Shown piece by piece: positions 13,966-22,701 of a stretch of 33,454 nt of DNA. Position numbers and translations under genes: made by a program. The DNA is from Methyloversatilis sp. (GTDB lineage: Bacteria > Pseudomonadota > Gammaproteobacteria > Burkholderiales > Rhodocyclaceae), in the NCBI RefSeq assembly GCF_030696805.1, contig NZ_JAUYRO010000005.1, positions 1 to 33,454 of the forward strand. The letters are read 5' to 3'. Each line of letters starts with the position of its first letter. Position 1 is the first letter of the stretch. The notes under the pieces are model-generated. The model ran no database searches and was not told the origin of the DNA. It worked only from the letters and a program-made list of their open reading frames with translations.

Positions 13966-14381
13966 GGGCAGGTTCGATCTCGGCGCGAGGCGGGCGCCGC
14001 GGATGATGCCCGAACGAAAGGCTGCGCACGACAGGCCGGGCGCAGCGCTGCATCGGCAGGGCGTACCGGGCGATCGCTTCAGCTTGCGCCAGCTCGGCAC
14101 CTTGCCTCACGTGGCAAGTGCGCGGCTACCCCATCTGCCCCGCCCGCGCGCGCCGCGATCGCCGCCATTTCATTCGCGCGTGGCAGGCCCTTCGGCAGGC
14201 GTTCGAGCCGACATTTCTTCAATGCGGCGCGCCGCTTTCAGGGTTTGCACAGGCGCCCATTCCCGGCGCGGCCTGACCCTGCGTCAACGGCCGTGCAGGC
14301 AGGAATAATGCACGGTTCCGGTCAAGGCAAGCCCTTGTGCATGTGCTAGATTTTCAGAATCACCCCAGCCCGTGATCTGCC
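13966..14381. other. Gap without a supported gene (divergent promoter region)
   Basis: This 416-bp stretch separates the divergent glycine-rich protein and PEP-CTERM genes and should hold both promoters. I see no clear consensus promoter, operator or RNA gene. Long open frames on the plus strand (13114-14349) are GC-driven shadows. Confidence 0.5.
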
Positions 14382-16652
14382 ATGCGACCCGCCCTTCCGG
14401 TCACCTTTCGCCGCGCACGCAAGCGGGTTGTCCTGGCCTTGGCGCTCGCGCTGCCGTTCGTGCAGCCGGCACTCGCCAAACCTTTCGTGTGGGAATTCGA
14501 ACGCACCGGCGGCATCGTGACGCAGACCTTCGATTCGCTCGGCCCGCTGTTCACCTTTTTCGTCACGCCCACCGCCTACCAGACCGAACTGCTCGGTGAA
14601 ATTACCCTCGACACGATTTCCATCGTCGCGCCGGGCTCCGCCACCAGCGAGGGCGGCTATTTCGATACGGAAATCTTCTTCTACGGCCGCTCTCACACCG
14701 CCCTGCCCGCCGGCCAGCGGGGCAGGCAGGTCCGCATTCCCGCACAGCCCCTGTCCGGCGCGATATGGCACTTCGTGACCCGCTCCGACGTTTCCGGTAT
14801 CCAGCGGTTCGACGCGGAATTCGACTTCGAAACCGAGACCGGCTCGGCGACCCCTGCCCTTCATCTGGTGAAGAAGGCCGAGCGCGGCGCCGTCGTCACC
14901 GACCCCGGCGGCCTGGGCGCCCAGATCCGCGTATGGACGGCCGCCGCGCCTACCACGGTCACGATCGACAAGTTCGACGTCAAGGTGACCGGGAGCATCG
15001 TCCGTTACCAGATCACCCCCTACACCAACGACGGCACGATCGAGATCGAAAAGGACGACGACGCATACAACAACCGCGTGGTGTTCAACGGCGGCAGCAT
15101 CCGCATCCTCGACAAGCTCAATAACCGCGGCGTGATGTTCAACAGCGGAAGCATCCTCATCGAAGAGGCGGCGCACCTGACCGAACTCACCAACCCGGGC
15201 ACGATCAACCTGTTGGCCGACAGCCGGATCGAAAACGCCGGGCGCCTCGTGACCGAAGGCTCCGGGCTGATCAGCGGCGCCGGCGCGATCATCAACAAGG
15301 CATCTTTTCCCGGCGACCTCTCGCCCGATGACCCGACGCTGCCGCCCTCGCGCGACCCGGGTCTGTTCAACCACGGCACGCTCGACCTCACCGCCGGCGG
15401 GCAGCTGACCAATACCGCTGGGGCGCGTTTCGACAACCGCGGTCGTTTCAACCTCGGCGACGACGCGACGTTCAGCAACGAAGGCCGCTTCACCAACGGC
15501 TCGGCGGATGCGCCGGGCGGCATGCTGGACAGCCACGGCACGGTGGAGCACCTGTCCGGCAGCTTCGCCAACTACGCGCGCATCGAAAGCAGCGGCCGCT
15601 TTGCGAACAGCGCCACGCTCGACAACCAGGGTTTTCTGGGCGTGTTGCAGACGGGCGGTTCCGGCATATCGGAATTCGTCAATGCGGGCACCGTGCGCAA
15701 CGGCATCAACGACGCGGTTTCGCTGGCAGAACCTGGCCGGGGCATGATCCGGGTCGAAAGCAGCTTCCGTAACGACGGCGTGATCGACAATCGATCGATC
15801 GTGGAAGTGGACGTGGCAGGCGAGCTGTACAACAACAAACAGTTTCTCAACGGCGCGACAGGCGTCGCGAACGACCCTGATGTGCGACTCGATCTTCGCG
15901 GCCTGATGGTCAACGCCGACGGCGCCGAACTGACCAACCGGGGCATGGTGCAGGTCGCGGGAGGCAGCGTCACGAATCAGGGCAGCGTCAACAATCACGG
16001 CCGGTTCGTCATCACCGGGGACGGCGTCATCGGCGGCGCGCAGGGCAGTTTGACCGGCGGCACGGTTTTCAACACCGGTGAGATGCAGATCAACGAGGGC
16101 GGTGCCTTGGGCGGGCTCGTCCGCTATCGCCAATCGGGTGCCGGTGCGGTCACGACCGTCAACGGACTGCTCGAGGCGCAGACGGTCGACATCGAAGACG
16201 GCATCCTGAAAGGTCGCGACCGCGTGTCGACCGGGCTGCTGACCGTGGGCGCCAACGCGACGGTCAGCCCGGGTACCTCGCCGGGCACGCTCACGGTGCT
16301 GGGCTCGATGGTGATCGACGGCGTGCTCGAACTGGAGCTTGCGGCGGAGGCCGCCGACCGCCTTGACGTGTCCGGCGCGCTGTTCTTCTCCGAAAGTGCG
16401 ACGGTGCGCTTTTCATTCCTCGACGGCCTGCTGCCCGAAGAGGGCCGCCGCTATGCGTTCGCCGACCAGGTCAGCGCCAGCGGTGGCGTGTACGGACTGG
16501 AGCAGGTGCGGTTCGAACTCACCGGATTCGCGGGTGCCTGGGATGGCAGTGGATTCACGGTGACCGCCGTGCCTGAGCCGGCGGCATCCATCCTGCTCGC
16601 CGCCGGACTGTGCGTCGTGGTGAGCACCGCATGGCGACGCCGCCTTCCCTGA
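14382..16652 (+). CDS. PEP-CTERM protein with NxG-type beta-repeat stalk
   Basis: This 756-residue secreted protein has a signal peptide (1-32, VVLALALALPFVQPALA). A non-repetitive N-terminal domain runs to about 210. A long region of degenerate repeats of the kind 'F-x-N-x-G-x-F' (for example GRFNLGDDATFSNEGRFTNG) probably folds as a right-handed beta-helix. Then comes an autotransporter-like segment (GANATVSPGTSPGTLTVLG). The C terminus is VPEPAASILLAAG, a hydrophobic helix and RRRLP, the PEP-CTERM sorting signal recognised by an exosortase. It is expected to be processed and sent to the cell surface or matrix. No exosortase gene is in the window. The ATG at 14382 lacks a strong ribosome-binding site. 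A closely similar architecture occurs in the gene at 26041-28542. Confidence 0.9.
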   Translation: MRPALPVTFRRARKRVVLALALALPFVQPALAKPFVWEFERTGGIVTQTFDSLGPLFTFFVTPTAYQTELLGEITLDTISIVAPGSATSEGGYFDTEIFFYGRSHTALPAGQRGRQVRIPAQPLSGAIWHFVTRSDVSGIQRFDAEFDFETETGSATPALHLVKKAERGAVVTDPGGLGAQIRVWTAAAPTTVTIDKFDVKVTGSIVRYQITPYTNDGTIEIEKDDDAYNNRVVFNGGSIRILDKLNNRGVMFNSGSILIEEAAHLTELTNPGTINLLADSRIENAGRLVTEGSGLISGAGAIINKASFPGDLSPDDPTLPPSRDPGLFNHGTLDLTAGGQLTNTAGARFDNRGRFNLGDDATFSNEGRFTNGSADAPGGMLDSHGTVEHLSGSFANYARIESSGRFANSATLDNQGFLGVLQTGGSGISEFVNAGTVRNGINDAVSLAEPGRGMIRVESSFRNDGVIDNRSIVEVDVAGELYNNKQFLNGATGVANDPDVRLDLRGLMVNADGAELTNRGMVQVAGGSVTNQGSVNNHGRFVITGDGVIGGAQGSLTGGTVFNTGEMQINEGGALGGLVRYRQSGAGAVTTVNGLLEAQTVDIEDGILKGRDRVSTGLLTVGANATVSPGTSPGTLTVLGSMVIDGVLELELAAEAADRLDVSGALFFSESATVRFSFLDGLLPEEGRRYAFADQVSASGGVYGLEQVRFELTGFAGAWDGSGFTVTAVPEPAASILLAAGLCVVVSTAWRRRLP

Positions 16653-16685
16653 GCGCGACGCACACTCGGCCGCACCGGCCGCGCC

Positions 16686-17471
16686 TCACCCCGCCTTCGG
16701 CACGACTGCGCTTCCCGGCAGCAAGTGCTCACTGCCCGGCGGAAGGAAGAAGCTGCTTTTGAAGTTTGTATTCCACAACGTGTTCAATGCCGCGCTCTGG
16801 TTTTCATCCAGCTCCCCGAACACCTCGGAATCGACCAGCCGCTCCGCCGCGATGATGGTCGGCGACACGATCTGCGCGCCCGAGAGCACCTCGAAAAATG
16901 CCAGGCCGGCATAGATGCCGCTCTGGCCGCAGTGCGGCACGACCTGGATCACCGCCGGCTCATTGCTGGTGTCGACGTTTCGACCGATCAGAAGCAGCCG
17001 CGACTGAACCGGAAATCCGTAGTACTTGTATTTCATCGTCCGGCCAGCGCTGGTCTTGTATTGGAAAGCCGCGTGCAGGTAACCCGGCAACTCCAGATTG
17101 CCGAAATCAAAATCCCGATAAACCCAGATCGACTTGCCGTCCCGCACGGTCAGCAGATAGCCGTAGAACTTCTTCCGCAGCGGCATCAGATCTTCTTCCT
17201 TCGAACGCCAGGGCACGACCAGCAGTTCATTGATCATGCGCAGCACCCCCTCGAAGGGCGCGGGCGAAAAAACCTGCGTAATGAGCGATGTCAGCCCGAA
17301 CGCCAGCGTGACGCTGCCGACCGACGTCAATACTCTCTGGATGAATGAGTCGGGCACGAAGTGCGCCAGCAGAAGAATGAGAAATCCGACGATGAAAAGC
17401 AGGGAAAGGCTGAACAGCTTCTGACGCTTGTCCCGCAGAGCCACGACTTCGGTCGACGCATTTTTACTCAT
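16686..17471 (-). CDS. Unknown membrane protein with two N-terminal helices
   Basis: This 261-residue protein has two adjacent membrane helices at about 19-39 and 46-68. A soluble C-terminal domain of about 190 residues follows, probably cytoplasmic, with GYLLTVRDGKSIWVYRDFD and SGIYAGLAFFEV. I recognise no family. Its start codon overlaps the stop of the small Cys-rich gene upstream by 8 bp, so the two are translationally coupled and likely act together. It converges with the PEP-CTERM gene at 14382-16652, leaving 33 bp between stops. Confidence 0.75.
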   Translation of the reverse strand: MSKNASTEVVALRDKRQKLFSLSLLFIVGFLILLLAHFVPDSFIQRVLTSVGSVTLAFGLTSLITQVFSPAPFEGVLRMINELLVVPWRSKEEDLMPLRKKFYGYLLTVRDGKSIWVYRDFDFGNLELPGYLHAAFQYKTSAGRTMKYKYYGFPVQSRLLLIGRNVDTSNEPAVIQVVPHCGQSGIYAGLAFFEVLSGAQIVSPTIIAAERLVDSEVFGELDENQSAALNTLWNTNFKSSFFLPPGSEHLLPGSAVVPKAG

Positions 17472-17682
17472 GAGAACCTCGGGAAATTGCGCCTTCAGAC
17501 TGCCAAGGCGGGACTTCGGTCATCTTCAGTTTGTTGACGCACAACGCGCAACCGCACTGGCGCCGCGATGAATAGTAACGGCGGCAGAGCTCGGGGTTCA
17601 AACGATTTGCTGGCACGTCTGCCCATTCGAACTGCAAGCGCTTTGGGCGCGGCTGCGGTTCAGGGACGAATCCGTGAAGCAT
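17464..17682 (-). CDS. Small Cys-rich protein coupled to the downstream membrane protein
   Basis: This 72-residue frame starts at ATG 17682 and ends at TAA 17464-17466, overlapping the next gene's ATG (17471). It has four cysteines, one in ELCRRYY and three in QCGCALC, which could bind zinc or another metal. A YYSSRRQ basic patch lies between them. GGA lies about 5 nt before the start, which is a weak ribosome-binding site. It is short, but it is supported by the precise stop/start overlap and the protein-like sequence (LQFEWADVPANRLNP). Family and function are unknown; regulation of, or complex formation with, the membrane protein is inference. Confidence 0.6.
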   Translation of the reverse strand: MLHGFVPEPQPRPKRLQFEWADVPANRLNPELCRRYYSSRRQCGCALCVNKLKMTEVPPWQSEGAISRGSHE

Positions 17683-17730
17683 AATTCCGATTTCATGCAC
17701 TGAGCGGCATACGACCACCGGCGGATCGTT

Positions 17731-18282
17731 ATGACACGAATCAAAGGCAGGCTCGCAAAATGGAACGACGACCGGGGGTTCGGCTTCATCGAACCGACCC
17801 ACGGCGGCGACCACGTGTTCGTGCATATCTCGGCCCTGCCGCGCGACGGGCGCCGGCCCATGAACGGCGAAACACTGCTGTTCGAGGTGCAGACCGACGC
17901 GCAGGGCCGCAAGCGTGCGGTGTCCGTCGAGCGCCCGGGCCGCGTCGTCTCCCCGGCGCACGAGGCGCGCCGGCCCTCTTCTTCGCGCAGCCCGGAGCGA
18001 CAAGGCACCGGTCTGTTCGGCTATCTGCTGCTGTTCGCGGGCGTCGGATTCGGCGGCTACCTGCTCTACGGCCAGATCGACGCGCACCTCGTGCAACGCA
18101 TCAACGGAACCGCACCGGTGAAGTCCGGCGCGTCCGCGAACTTCCGCTGCGACGGCCGCCAGCACTGCAGTCAGATGACGTCGTGCGACGAGGCGACCTT
18201 CTTCATCGAAAACTGTCCGGACACGAAGATGGACGGTGATAACGACGGCGTGCCGTGCGAGCAGCAGTGCTCGGCTTTCTGA
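17731..18282 (+). CDS. Cold-shock domain / membrane helix / Excalibur fusion protein
   Basis: This 183-residue three-part protein begins with a cold-shock nucleic-acid-binding domain (1-66) carrying both RNP motifs (GFGFI 16-20, VFVHI 29-33). A basic linker is followed by one membrane helix (94-113). Residues 138-180 form an Excalibur calcium-binding domain, with FRCDGRQHC, SCDEA and DGDNDGVPCE, where the DxDxDG loop should bind Ca2+ and the cysteines pair. Cold-shock/DUF1294 and cold-shock/Excalibur fusions are known in proteobacteria. Topology would put the cold-shock domain inside and the Excalibur domain in the periplasm, so it could link RNA binding to an outside cue; this is inference. 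Confidence 0.88.
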   Translation: MTRIKGRLAKWNDDRGFGFIEPTHGGDHVFVHISALPRDGRRPMNGETLLFEVQTDAQGRKRAVSVERPGRVVSPAHEARRPSSSRSPERQGTGLFGYLLLFAGVGFGGYLLYGQIDAHLVQRINGTAPVKSGASANFRCDGRQHCSQMTSCDEATFFIENCPDTKMDGDNDGVPCEQQCSAF

Positions 18283-18433
18283 GTCGAAATCCGTCACGCG
18301 AACCACTGCCCTTCCGCTGGTGCGAAATCGCTCACGCCGCCTGTCATGCCCGTCTTGCTGGCCGCATGGCAGCCAAAGATGATTGAAAGTCACAGAGATC
18401 ACTTCGATCTCTTCCGCCACCGGGAGCCCACTG

Positions 18434-19435
18434 ATGAAAGCAACCACCGTACTTGCAAGCCTGCTCGCGTGCAGCACCTTCAATGCCCTTGCCGTCACGC
18501 TGCCGCCGGAACCGGTGGCGCGCGACGATCTGTTCGAACTGACCGGCCTCACGCTCAGCATTTCGGCGCCCGGCATTCTGGCCAACGACAGCGGCACCGG
18601 CGTGATCGTGACCAGCTTCTTCGATCCGGGGTCGGGCACGCTGAACAACGTGGTCACCAACGGCTCTTTCCTGTACACGCCCGAGCGGGGCTTCGCCGGC
18701 GTCACGACCTTCGACTACTTCATCGTCGACGAGTACGACCGCCTGTCGAGCGCCACGGTGACGATCGATGCCAGCACCACGCTGCCGCGCGCACGCGACG
18801 ACTACTACACCTTGAGCGGGCTGACCCTCGACATTTCGGCGCCCGGCCTGCTGGCCAATGACAGCGGCGGTATCGGCGAGGTGAACGTGACCAGCTACTT
18901 CGATCCCACCTCGGGCACGCTCAACACCGTGGTCACCAATGGCAGCTTCAGCTACACCCCGGAGTATGGCTTTGCCGGTGTGGCAAGCTTCAGCTACAGC
19001 ACCGAGGACGAGCTGGGCCGCAGCGCCATGGCCAACGTTTTCATCGACACCGCTGCGTCGATACCGGTGGCGTTCGACGACACCTTCACGGTGCTCAGCG
19101 GGGGCACGCTCGACATCCTTGCACCCGGCCTGCTGGCGAACGACCGGGGCGGCATCGGCGAAGTCATGGTGTCGAGCTTTTTCGATCCGAGCAGCGGCAC
19201 GCTGGACAGCGTGATCACCAACGGCAGCTTCCGCTATATCGCCGATCCGGGTTTTGCCGGGCTGGCGACCTTTCAGTACTTCTCGATCGACGAACTCGGC
19301 CGCTCGAGCTCCGCGATGGTCAACATCAATGTGCTTGCGGTACCCGAACCGGGCACCTGGGCGATGATGCTGGCCGGGCTGGCGGTCATGGCCGGCTGCG
19401 CGGGTTGCCGGCGCCGGAAGGCGACGCATCACTGA
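18434..19435 (+). CDS. PEP-CTERM protein with three cadherin-like repeats
   Basis: This 333-residue secreted protein has a signal peptide (1-20) and three tandem domains of about 90 residues starting near 30, 120 and 213. Each contains the series DD-F-L-G-TL-I-APG-LANDSG, SGTL, TNGSF-YTP and GFAG-F-Y. This is the layout of bacterial cadherin-like/VCBS-type Ig domains. The end, VPEPGTWAMMLAGLA then RRRK, is a PEP-CTERM signal. ATG 18434 is preferred to an in-frame ATG at 18383 because the signal peptide starts there and CGGGAG precedes it. The protein probably acts as an adhesive or structural surface component. The repeats are similar at the DNA level, and a 35-bp piece of the second repeat recurs at 19739-19773. 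Confidence 0.9.
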   Translation: MKATTVLASLLACSTFNALAVTLPPEPVARDDLFELTGLTLSISAPGILANDSGTGVIVTSFFDPGSGTLNNVVTNGSFLYTPERGFAGVTTFDYFIVDEYDRLSSATVTIDASTTLPRARDDYYTLSGLTLDISAPGLLANDSGGIGEVNVTSYFDPTSGTLNTVVTNGSFSYTPEYGFAGVASFSYSTEDELGRSAMANVFIDTAASIPVAFDDTFTVLSGGTLDILAPGLLANDRGGIGEVMVSSFFDPSSGTLDSVITNGSFRYIADPGFAGLATFQYFSIDELGRSSSAMVNINVLAVPEPGTWAMMLAGLAVMAGCAGCRRRKATHH

Positions 19436-19596
19436 GTGGTGCCGCATATCTCCGGGCACCTGCCTTCGACACTTTGACGCGGCAACGCGACGTCGGTCGC
19501 GCGTGGCGTGCCCGCTCTGCGCAGGGCACGCAGCGCGACGAACCGCCGAAGCAAACCGGTGCTGGGCACAGGCGCAGCAACGGTGGAGCCGTTTAT

Positions 19597-19678
19597 GTGG
19601 GAGCAGCGGCCGCCCCGCGATACGCACGCTGCGAGATGAGCATCGCTGCACTGATCGCGGCGAGGCCGACGCTCCCAC
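19597..19678. repeat. REP-like inverted pair between PEP-CTERM genes
   Basis: GTGGGAGCAGCGGCCGCCCCG (first 20 bases from 19597) and the opposed GATCGCGGCGAGGCCGACGC-TCCCAC (to 19678) form an inverted REP pair. Nothing else supportable is seen in the 19436-19888 gap apart from the 35-bp repeat at 19739. Confidence 0.7.
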
Positions 19679-19738
19679 AGGGACGCCACTCCCGCTACAA
19701 CCGGGCTGTGCGGCTTCGGTTCCGTCGCATCCGTGAAG

Positions 19739-19773
19739 TACTACACCTGGAGCGGGCTGACCCTCGACATTTC
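19739..19773 (+). repeat. 35-bp copy of the cadherin-like repeat coding sequence
   Basis: TACTACACCTGGAGCGGGCT and the following 15 bases match 18803-18837, inside the previous gene, at 34 of 35 positions. It is in the frame of the next gene's upstream extension (YYTWSGLTLDIS) but upstream of that gene's likely start, so it appears to be a relic. Confidence 0.85.
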
Positions 19774-19888
19774 ATTTCGCAGGCAGGAACTCGACGGCTG
19801 GCGCTTCTGCATAGTCCGGAACTATTCACATCGCCGTCATGACCACAAAAGAGACTGGCGCCTCGACCGTATTCCTTCGAGGATTTCC

Positions 19889-21493
19889 ATGAAACTGAAA
19901 GCTTCTGCCCGACGTCAGCTCGCCGTCGCTGCCCTGCTCGGGTTCGCATTCGCCGCTCATCCGGTATTCGCAGCCAGCGGCTCGGCATCGTCGCAATGGT
20001 CATTCGGCCTTATCACCGACACACAGGGCGCCAGCGACCCCCGCGGTGTCTCGGTTCGGCTGATGCAGCCCGTGGTGGACCGTTTCGTGAACAACCACGA
20101 CATCGACCTGCTGATCTCCATCGGCGACCTGACCGAGGACGGCACGGCAGGCGAATTCGATATCTGGAAGCAGACCGCCCAGCCGCTGTTCGATGCCGGC
20201 ATTTCGTTCTACGCGACGCGCGGCAATCACGACGTGAAATCCGAGAGCACCATCGCGGGCATCGACCCCCTGCTCGGGCCCTCCGGCTATCGCGGCACCG
20301 AGGTCTGGTCGGCTGCCTTTCCCGGCCTGAGCGCGCCGGTCGTGGTGACTGGCCCGGGCGCGTCCTACTCGTTCACCTACAACAACACGCGCTTCGTCTC
20401 GCTCGACATGTATGGTGCATTGCCCAGTCAGCTCATCGGTTGGGTCACCAGCCAGCAGAAGGGCAGCAACGACCATATGTTCGTCTATGCCCACGAGCCC
20501 TTCTTCGGTCGCGCCCGCGAGGGTGTGCTGGGCGACGACCCACTGCGCATGCAGATCCTCGGCCAGCTGGGGGCCAACGGTGCCGACGCCTATTTCGCCG
20601 GCCACGACCACCAGTACAGCCGCTCGGCGGCGGTCGCCGGTCAGGACGTGCTGCTGCACCACTTCGTTTCGGGCTCGAACTCGGAGAAATACTATCGCTT
20701 CGAAAACGAGTTCAACGACGGCGAGGAAGTCGGCGCCGCGCTGATCAGCAACGAGGTCGGCTACAGCATCGTCGATATCGACGGGCCGTTCGTGACCTTC
20801 ACGCACTATTCGGCAACGCCGCCGGCCTCGCCGGATCACTTCGAGACCTGGGTGCCGGAATGGCGTGTCGCCGATCGGACCACGTTCTCGACCAATGGCG
20901 ACTCCTACGGCATCGGCGTGGGTGAGTCCTACGCAGGTCTGAAGAGCGCGATTGCCGCGGGCAATGGCTTTGCGGGCACGGAAGCGGAAATTCTCGCTGG
21001 CGTGAACCTCGAAGGTCGCTCGGTGACGACCGAACCCGATTCGGGCCCGGGCATCACCCAGCAGCTCGGCAACATCGTCAACTTCGGCTGGATGGCGACG
21101 AAGGACGGGCTGGTCAGCGACATCCTCTACCTGGGCGGAATGGACGACCAACTCGACAACGTGGCCGATCCCTTCGTGCTCACCATGAGCTATGACGAGT
21201 CCCTCGCGGTCGACGAATCGATGCTGCGCCTGATGTATGCGCTAAACGGATCGTGGGTGCTTGCGGCAGATGCCAACACCGAAGGGACGCCGACCTTCGT
21301 CGCTGGCGAATGGCTGGCTGGGTACGGCATCGGCACCTACGGCGTGGATACGGCCGCCAACGAAGTCTGGGCAGTGGTCGACCGCAATGGTCAGTTTGCC
21401 GTGTCCGCCGTGCCGGAGCCCTCAGCATTGGCCCTCATGCTCGGCGGGCTCTTCGTACTGGTGCCGCTGGCAGCCCGTCGCCGCCGCGCCTGA
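19889..21493 (+). CDS. Secreted metallophosphoesterase with PEP-CTERM signal
   Basis: This 534-residue secreted enzyme has a signal peptide (1-29). The calcineurin-like phosphoesterase site is complete: Asp44 in ITDTQ, SIGD (Asp80), RGNHD (112-115), AHE (His202) and GHDHQ (238-242). These bind two metal ions and would hydrolyse a phosphomonoester or diester outside the cytoplasm; the substrate is unknown. A C-terminal domain of about 200 residues (LDNVADPFVLTMSYDE onward) is of the type that often precedes the sorting signal. The end is VPEPSALALMLGG, a hydrophobic helix and RRRRA (PEP-CTERM). ATG 19889 has GAGGA 5 nt upstream; the open frame extends to 19733 but that part includes the relic repeat. 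A strong terminator follows. Confidence 0.92.
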   Translation: MKLKASARRQLAVAALLGFAFAAHPVFAASGSASSQWSFGLITDTQGASDPRGVSVRLMQPVVDRFVNNHDIDLLISIGDLTEDGTAGEFDIWKQTAQPLFDAGISFYATRGNHDVKSESTIAGIDPLLGPSGYRGTEVWSAAFPGLSAPVVVTGPGASYSFTYNNTRFVSLDMYGALPSQLIGWVTSQQKGSNDHMFVYAHEPFFGRAREGVLGDDPLRMQILGQLGANGADAYFAGHDHQYSRSAAVAGQDVLLHHFVSGSNSEKYYRFENEFNDGEEVGAALISNEVGYSIVDIDGPFVTFTHYSATPPASPDHFETWVPEWRVADRTTFSTNGDSYGIGVGESYAGLKSAIAAGNGFAGTEAEILAGVNLEGRSVTTEPDSGPGITQQLGNIVNFGWMATKDGLVSDILYLGGMDDQLDNVADPFVLTMSYDESLAVDESMLRLMYALNGSWVLAADANTEGTPTFVAGEWLAGYGIGTYGVDTAANEVWAVVDRNGQFAVSAVPEPSALALMLGGLFVLVPLAARRRRA

Positions 21494-21524
21494 ACGCCCG
21501 CCGACAGCTTCGCCTGACCCTTCG

Positions 21525-21561
21525 AGGCCGGACCCCTGCAGCGGGGCTCCGGCCTTTTTTT
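21525..21561 (+). terminator. Rho-independent terminator after the metallophosphoesterase gene
   Basis: AGGCCGGA and TCCGGCCT pair, extended by CCCC/GGGG around a short loop, and are followed by a run of T residues. This places a strong terminator 32 bp after the stop codon. Confidence 0.9.
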
Positions 21562-21991
21562 GTTCGTGCACCCAGCGCCGCCGCTCCCCCAGAAAACACG
21601 GCACGCATCGCGCACTGCGTACGCTGACTGCGCTCGACTCGGTAGTGACTGAAGGCGTCTTCGAACCGGCGCCTTCTGCCGCGGGCGCAGAACCCGTGGG
21701 AGCGCCCCTGTGTGAGCGGCGTCCCCGCCGCGATCTGTGCCGCGCCGAAGACGGCGCACAGGCTAGCTGCCTCGCGTCGCATTTCCAGAGCAATTCGCCC
21801 TGATGTCGCTCGGGATTTTGTGGATTCTCGTCGCCTCACGCTGCCCTGTGAGGGGGCACAAGACCATCGAAAGCCGGCACCTGGTGCGCCGACCCCGGCA
21901 AGCGCGTGTAGTCCGGTGCCCGCCGCATGCGCCTGCCCCCGGTTTCCCGGCACGCGGTATGCTGCGCCGCACCTTGTCCTGACTGCCAGCC
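21562..21991. other. Gap without a supported gene, with one REP-like element
   Basis: No gene with a ribosome-binding site or known motif is seen. A REP-like unit (GTGGGAGCGCCCCTGTGTGA at 21696 to CGCCGCGAT at 21734) belongs to the family found at 10728 and 19597. The promoter of the DUF502 gene should lie near the right end. Confidence 0.5.
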
Positions 21992-22594
21992 ATGAATCGC
22001 CTCTACCAGTATTTCTTCCGCGGCCTGATTACATTCCTGCCGGTGGCGCTGACCGTTTACGTGCTCGTGCTCTTTGTCACCTGGACCGAGCGTCTTGCGA
22101 TGTCGATGATCCGGCCGATCATTGGCGACTTCTATCTGCCGGGGCTGGGCATCGCCATCGGCGCACTGATGATTCTTGCACTCGGCGCCCTGGTGTCGCA
22201 GCGCTTCACCGGAAGCCTGCTGTCATGGGTGGAGTTGCCGTTCACCAATCTGCCGGTGGTGAAAAGCATCTATTCCTCGCTGAAAAATTTCGCCGACTAT
22301 TTCGCCCCTCACGCGGAATCCGCACAGCAGGTTGTGTTGCTGCGGATGCCTGGCAACGAATTGGGGATCGCCGGGTTGGTGACGCGGCAATCGATGGCCG
22401 GACTGCCTGCAGGCCTCGCCGAACTGGAAGACCAGGTAGCAGTGTACCTGCCCATGGGCTACATGATCGGCGGCTACACCGTGTTCGTGCCGCGCGCGTG
22501 GGTGACGCAGGTGGACATGACGGTCGAAGAGGCCATGCGGATGGCACTGATCGCCTACATGTCGTCGAACCGCGGAAAACCCGACGCGCGCTGA
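21992..22594 (+). CDS. DUF502 family inner-membrane protein
   Basis: This 200-residue protein has two N-terminal membrane helices (about 8-30 and 49-71) and the DUF502 signatures LPVALTVYV, the NLPVVKSIYSSLKNF motif and GGYTVFVPR. The family is widespread in proteobacteria and resembles plant LIKE-COV proteins; biochemical function is unknown. Length is normal. The ATG at 21992 directly starts the hydrophobic segment. It lies 107 bp before the cytochrome c lipoprotein gene on the same strand. Confidence 0.93.
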   Translation: MNRLYQYFFRGLITFLPVALTVYVLVLFVTWTERLAMSMIRPIIGDFYLPGLGIAIGALMILALGALVSQRFTGSLLSWVELPFTNLPVVKSIYSSLKNFADYFAPHAESAQQVVLLRMPGNELGIAGLVTRQSMAGLPAGLAELEDQVAVYLPMGYMIGGYTVFVPRAWVTQVDMTVEEAMRMALIAYMSSNRGKPDAR

Positions 22595-22701
22595 ACACAT
22601 GCGCGCCCGGTCACCGGCGCCGTCAGACACCACCGACACGGGGCGCCGCGCCGGCACGGTTCGCAGTACCCTGCTCGGCACAAACCACGGGGAGAACTGC
22701 C

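Noticed and set aside
13114-14349. A 411-codon plus-strand open frame opposite the glycine-rich membrane protein
   Set aside because: The translation is low-complexity Arg/Ala-rich sequence, and the opposite strand carries the conserved WHEF and FGRFLHHTP motifs and a membrane helix.
14282-14381. A sigma-54 promoter (GG-N10-GC) before the PEP-CTERM genes
   Set aside because: I looked upstream of the PEP-CTERM genes for the TGGCAC-N5-TTGC pattern and found no match with correct spacing.
14346-16133. A 595-codon antisense open frame opposite the PEP-CTERM gene
   Set aside because: It is a GC-driven shadow: the plus-strand product has a signal peptide and PEP-CTERM tail, while this frame has no ribosome-binding site or recognisable domain.
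20000-21151. A 383-codon antisense open frame opposite the metallophosphoesterase
   Set aside because: All metal-binding motifs lie on the plus strand; this frame has no motif or start signal.
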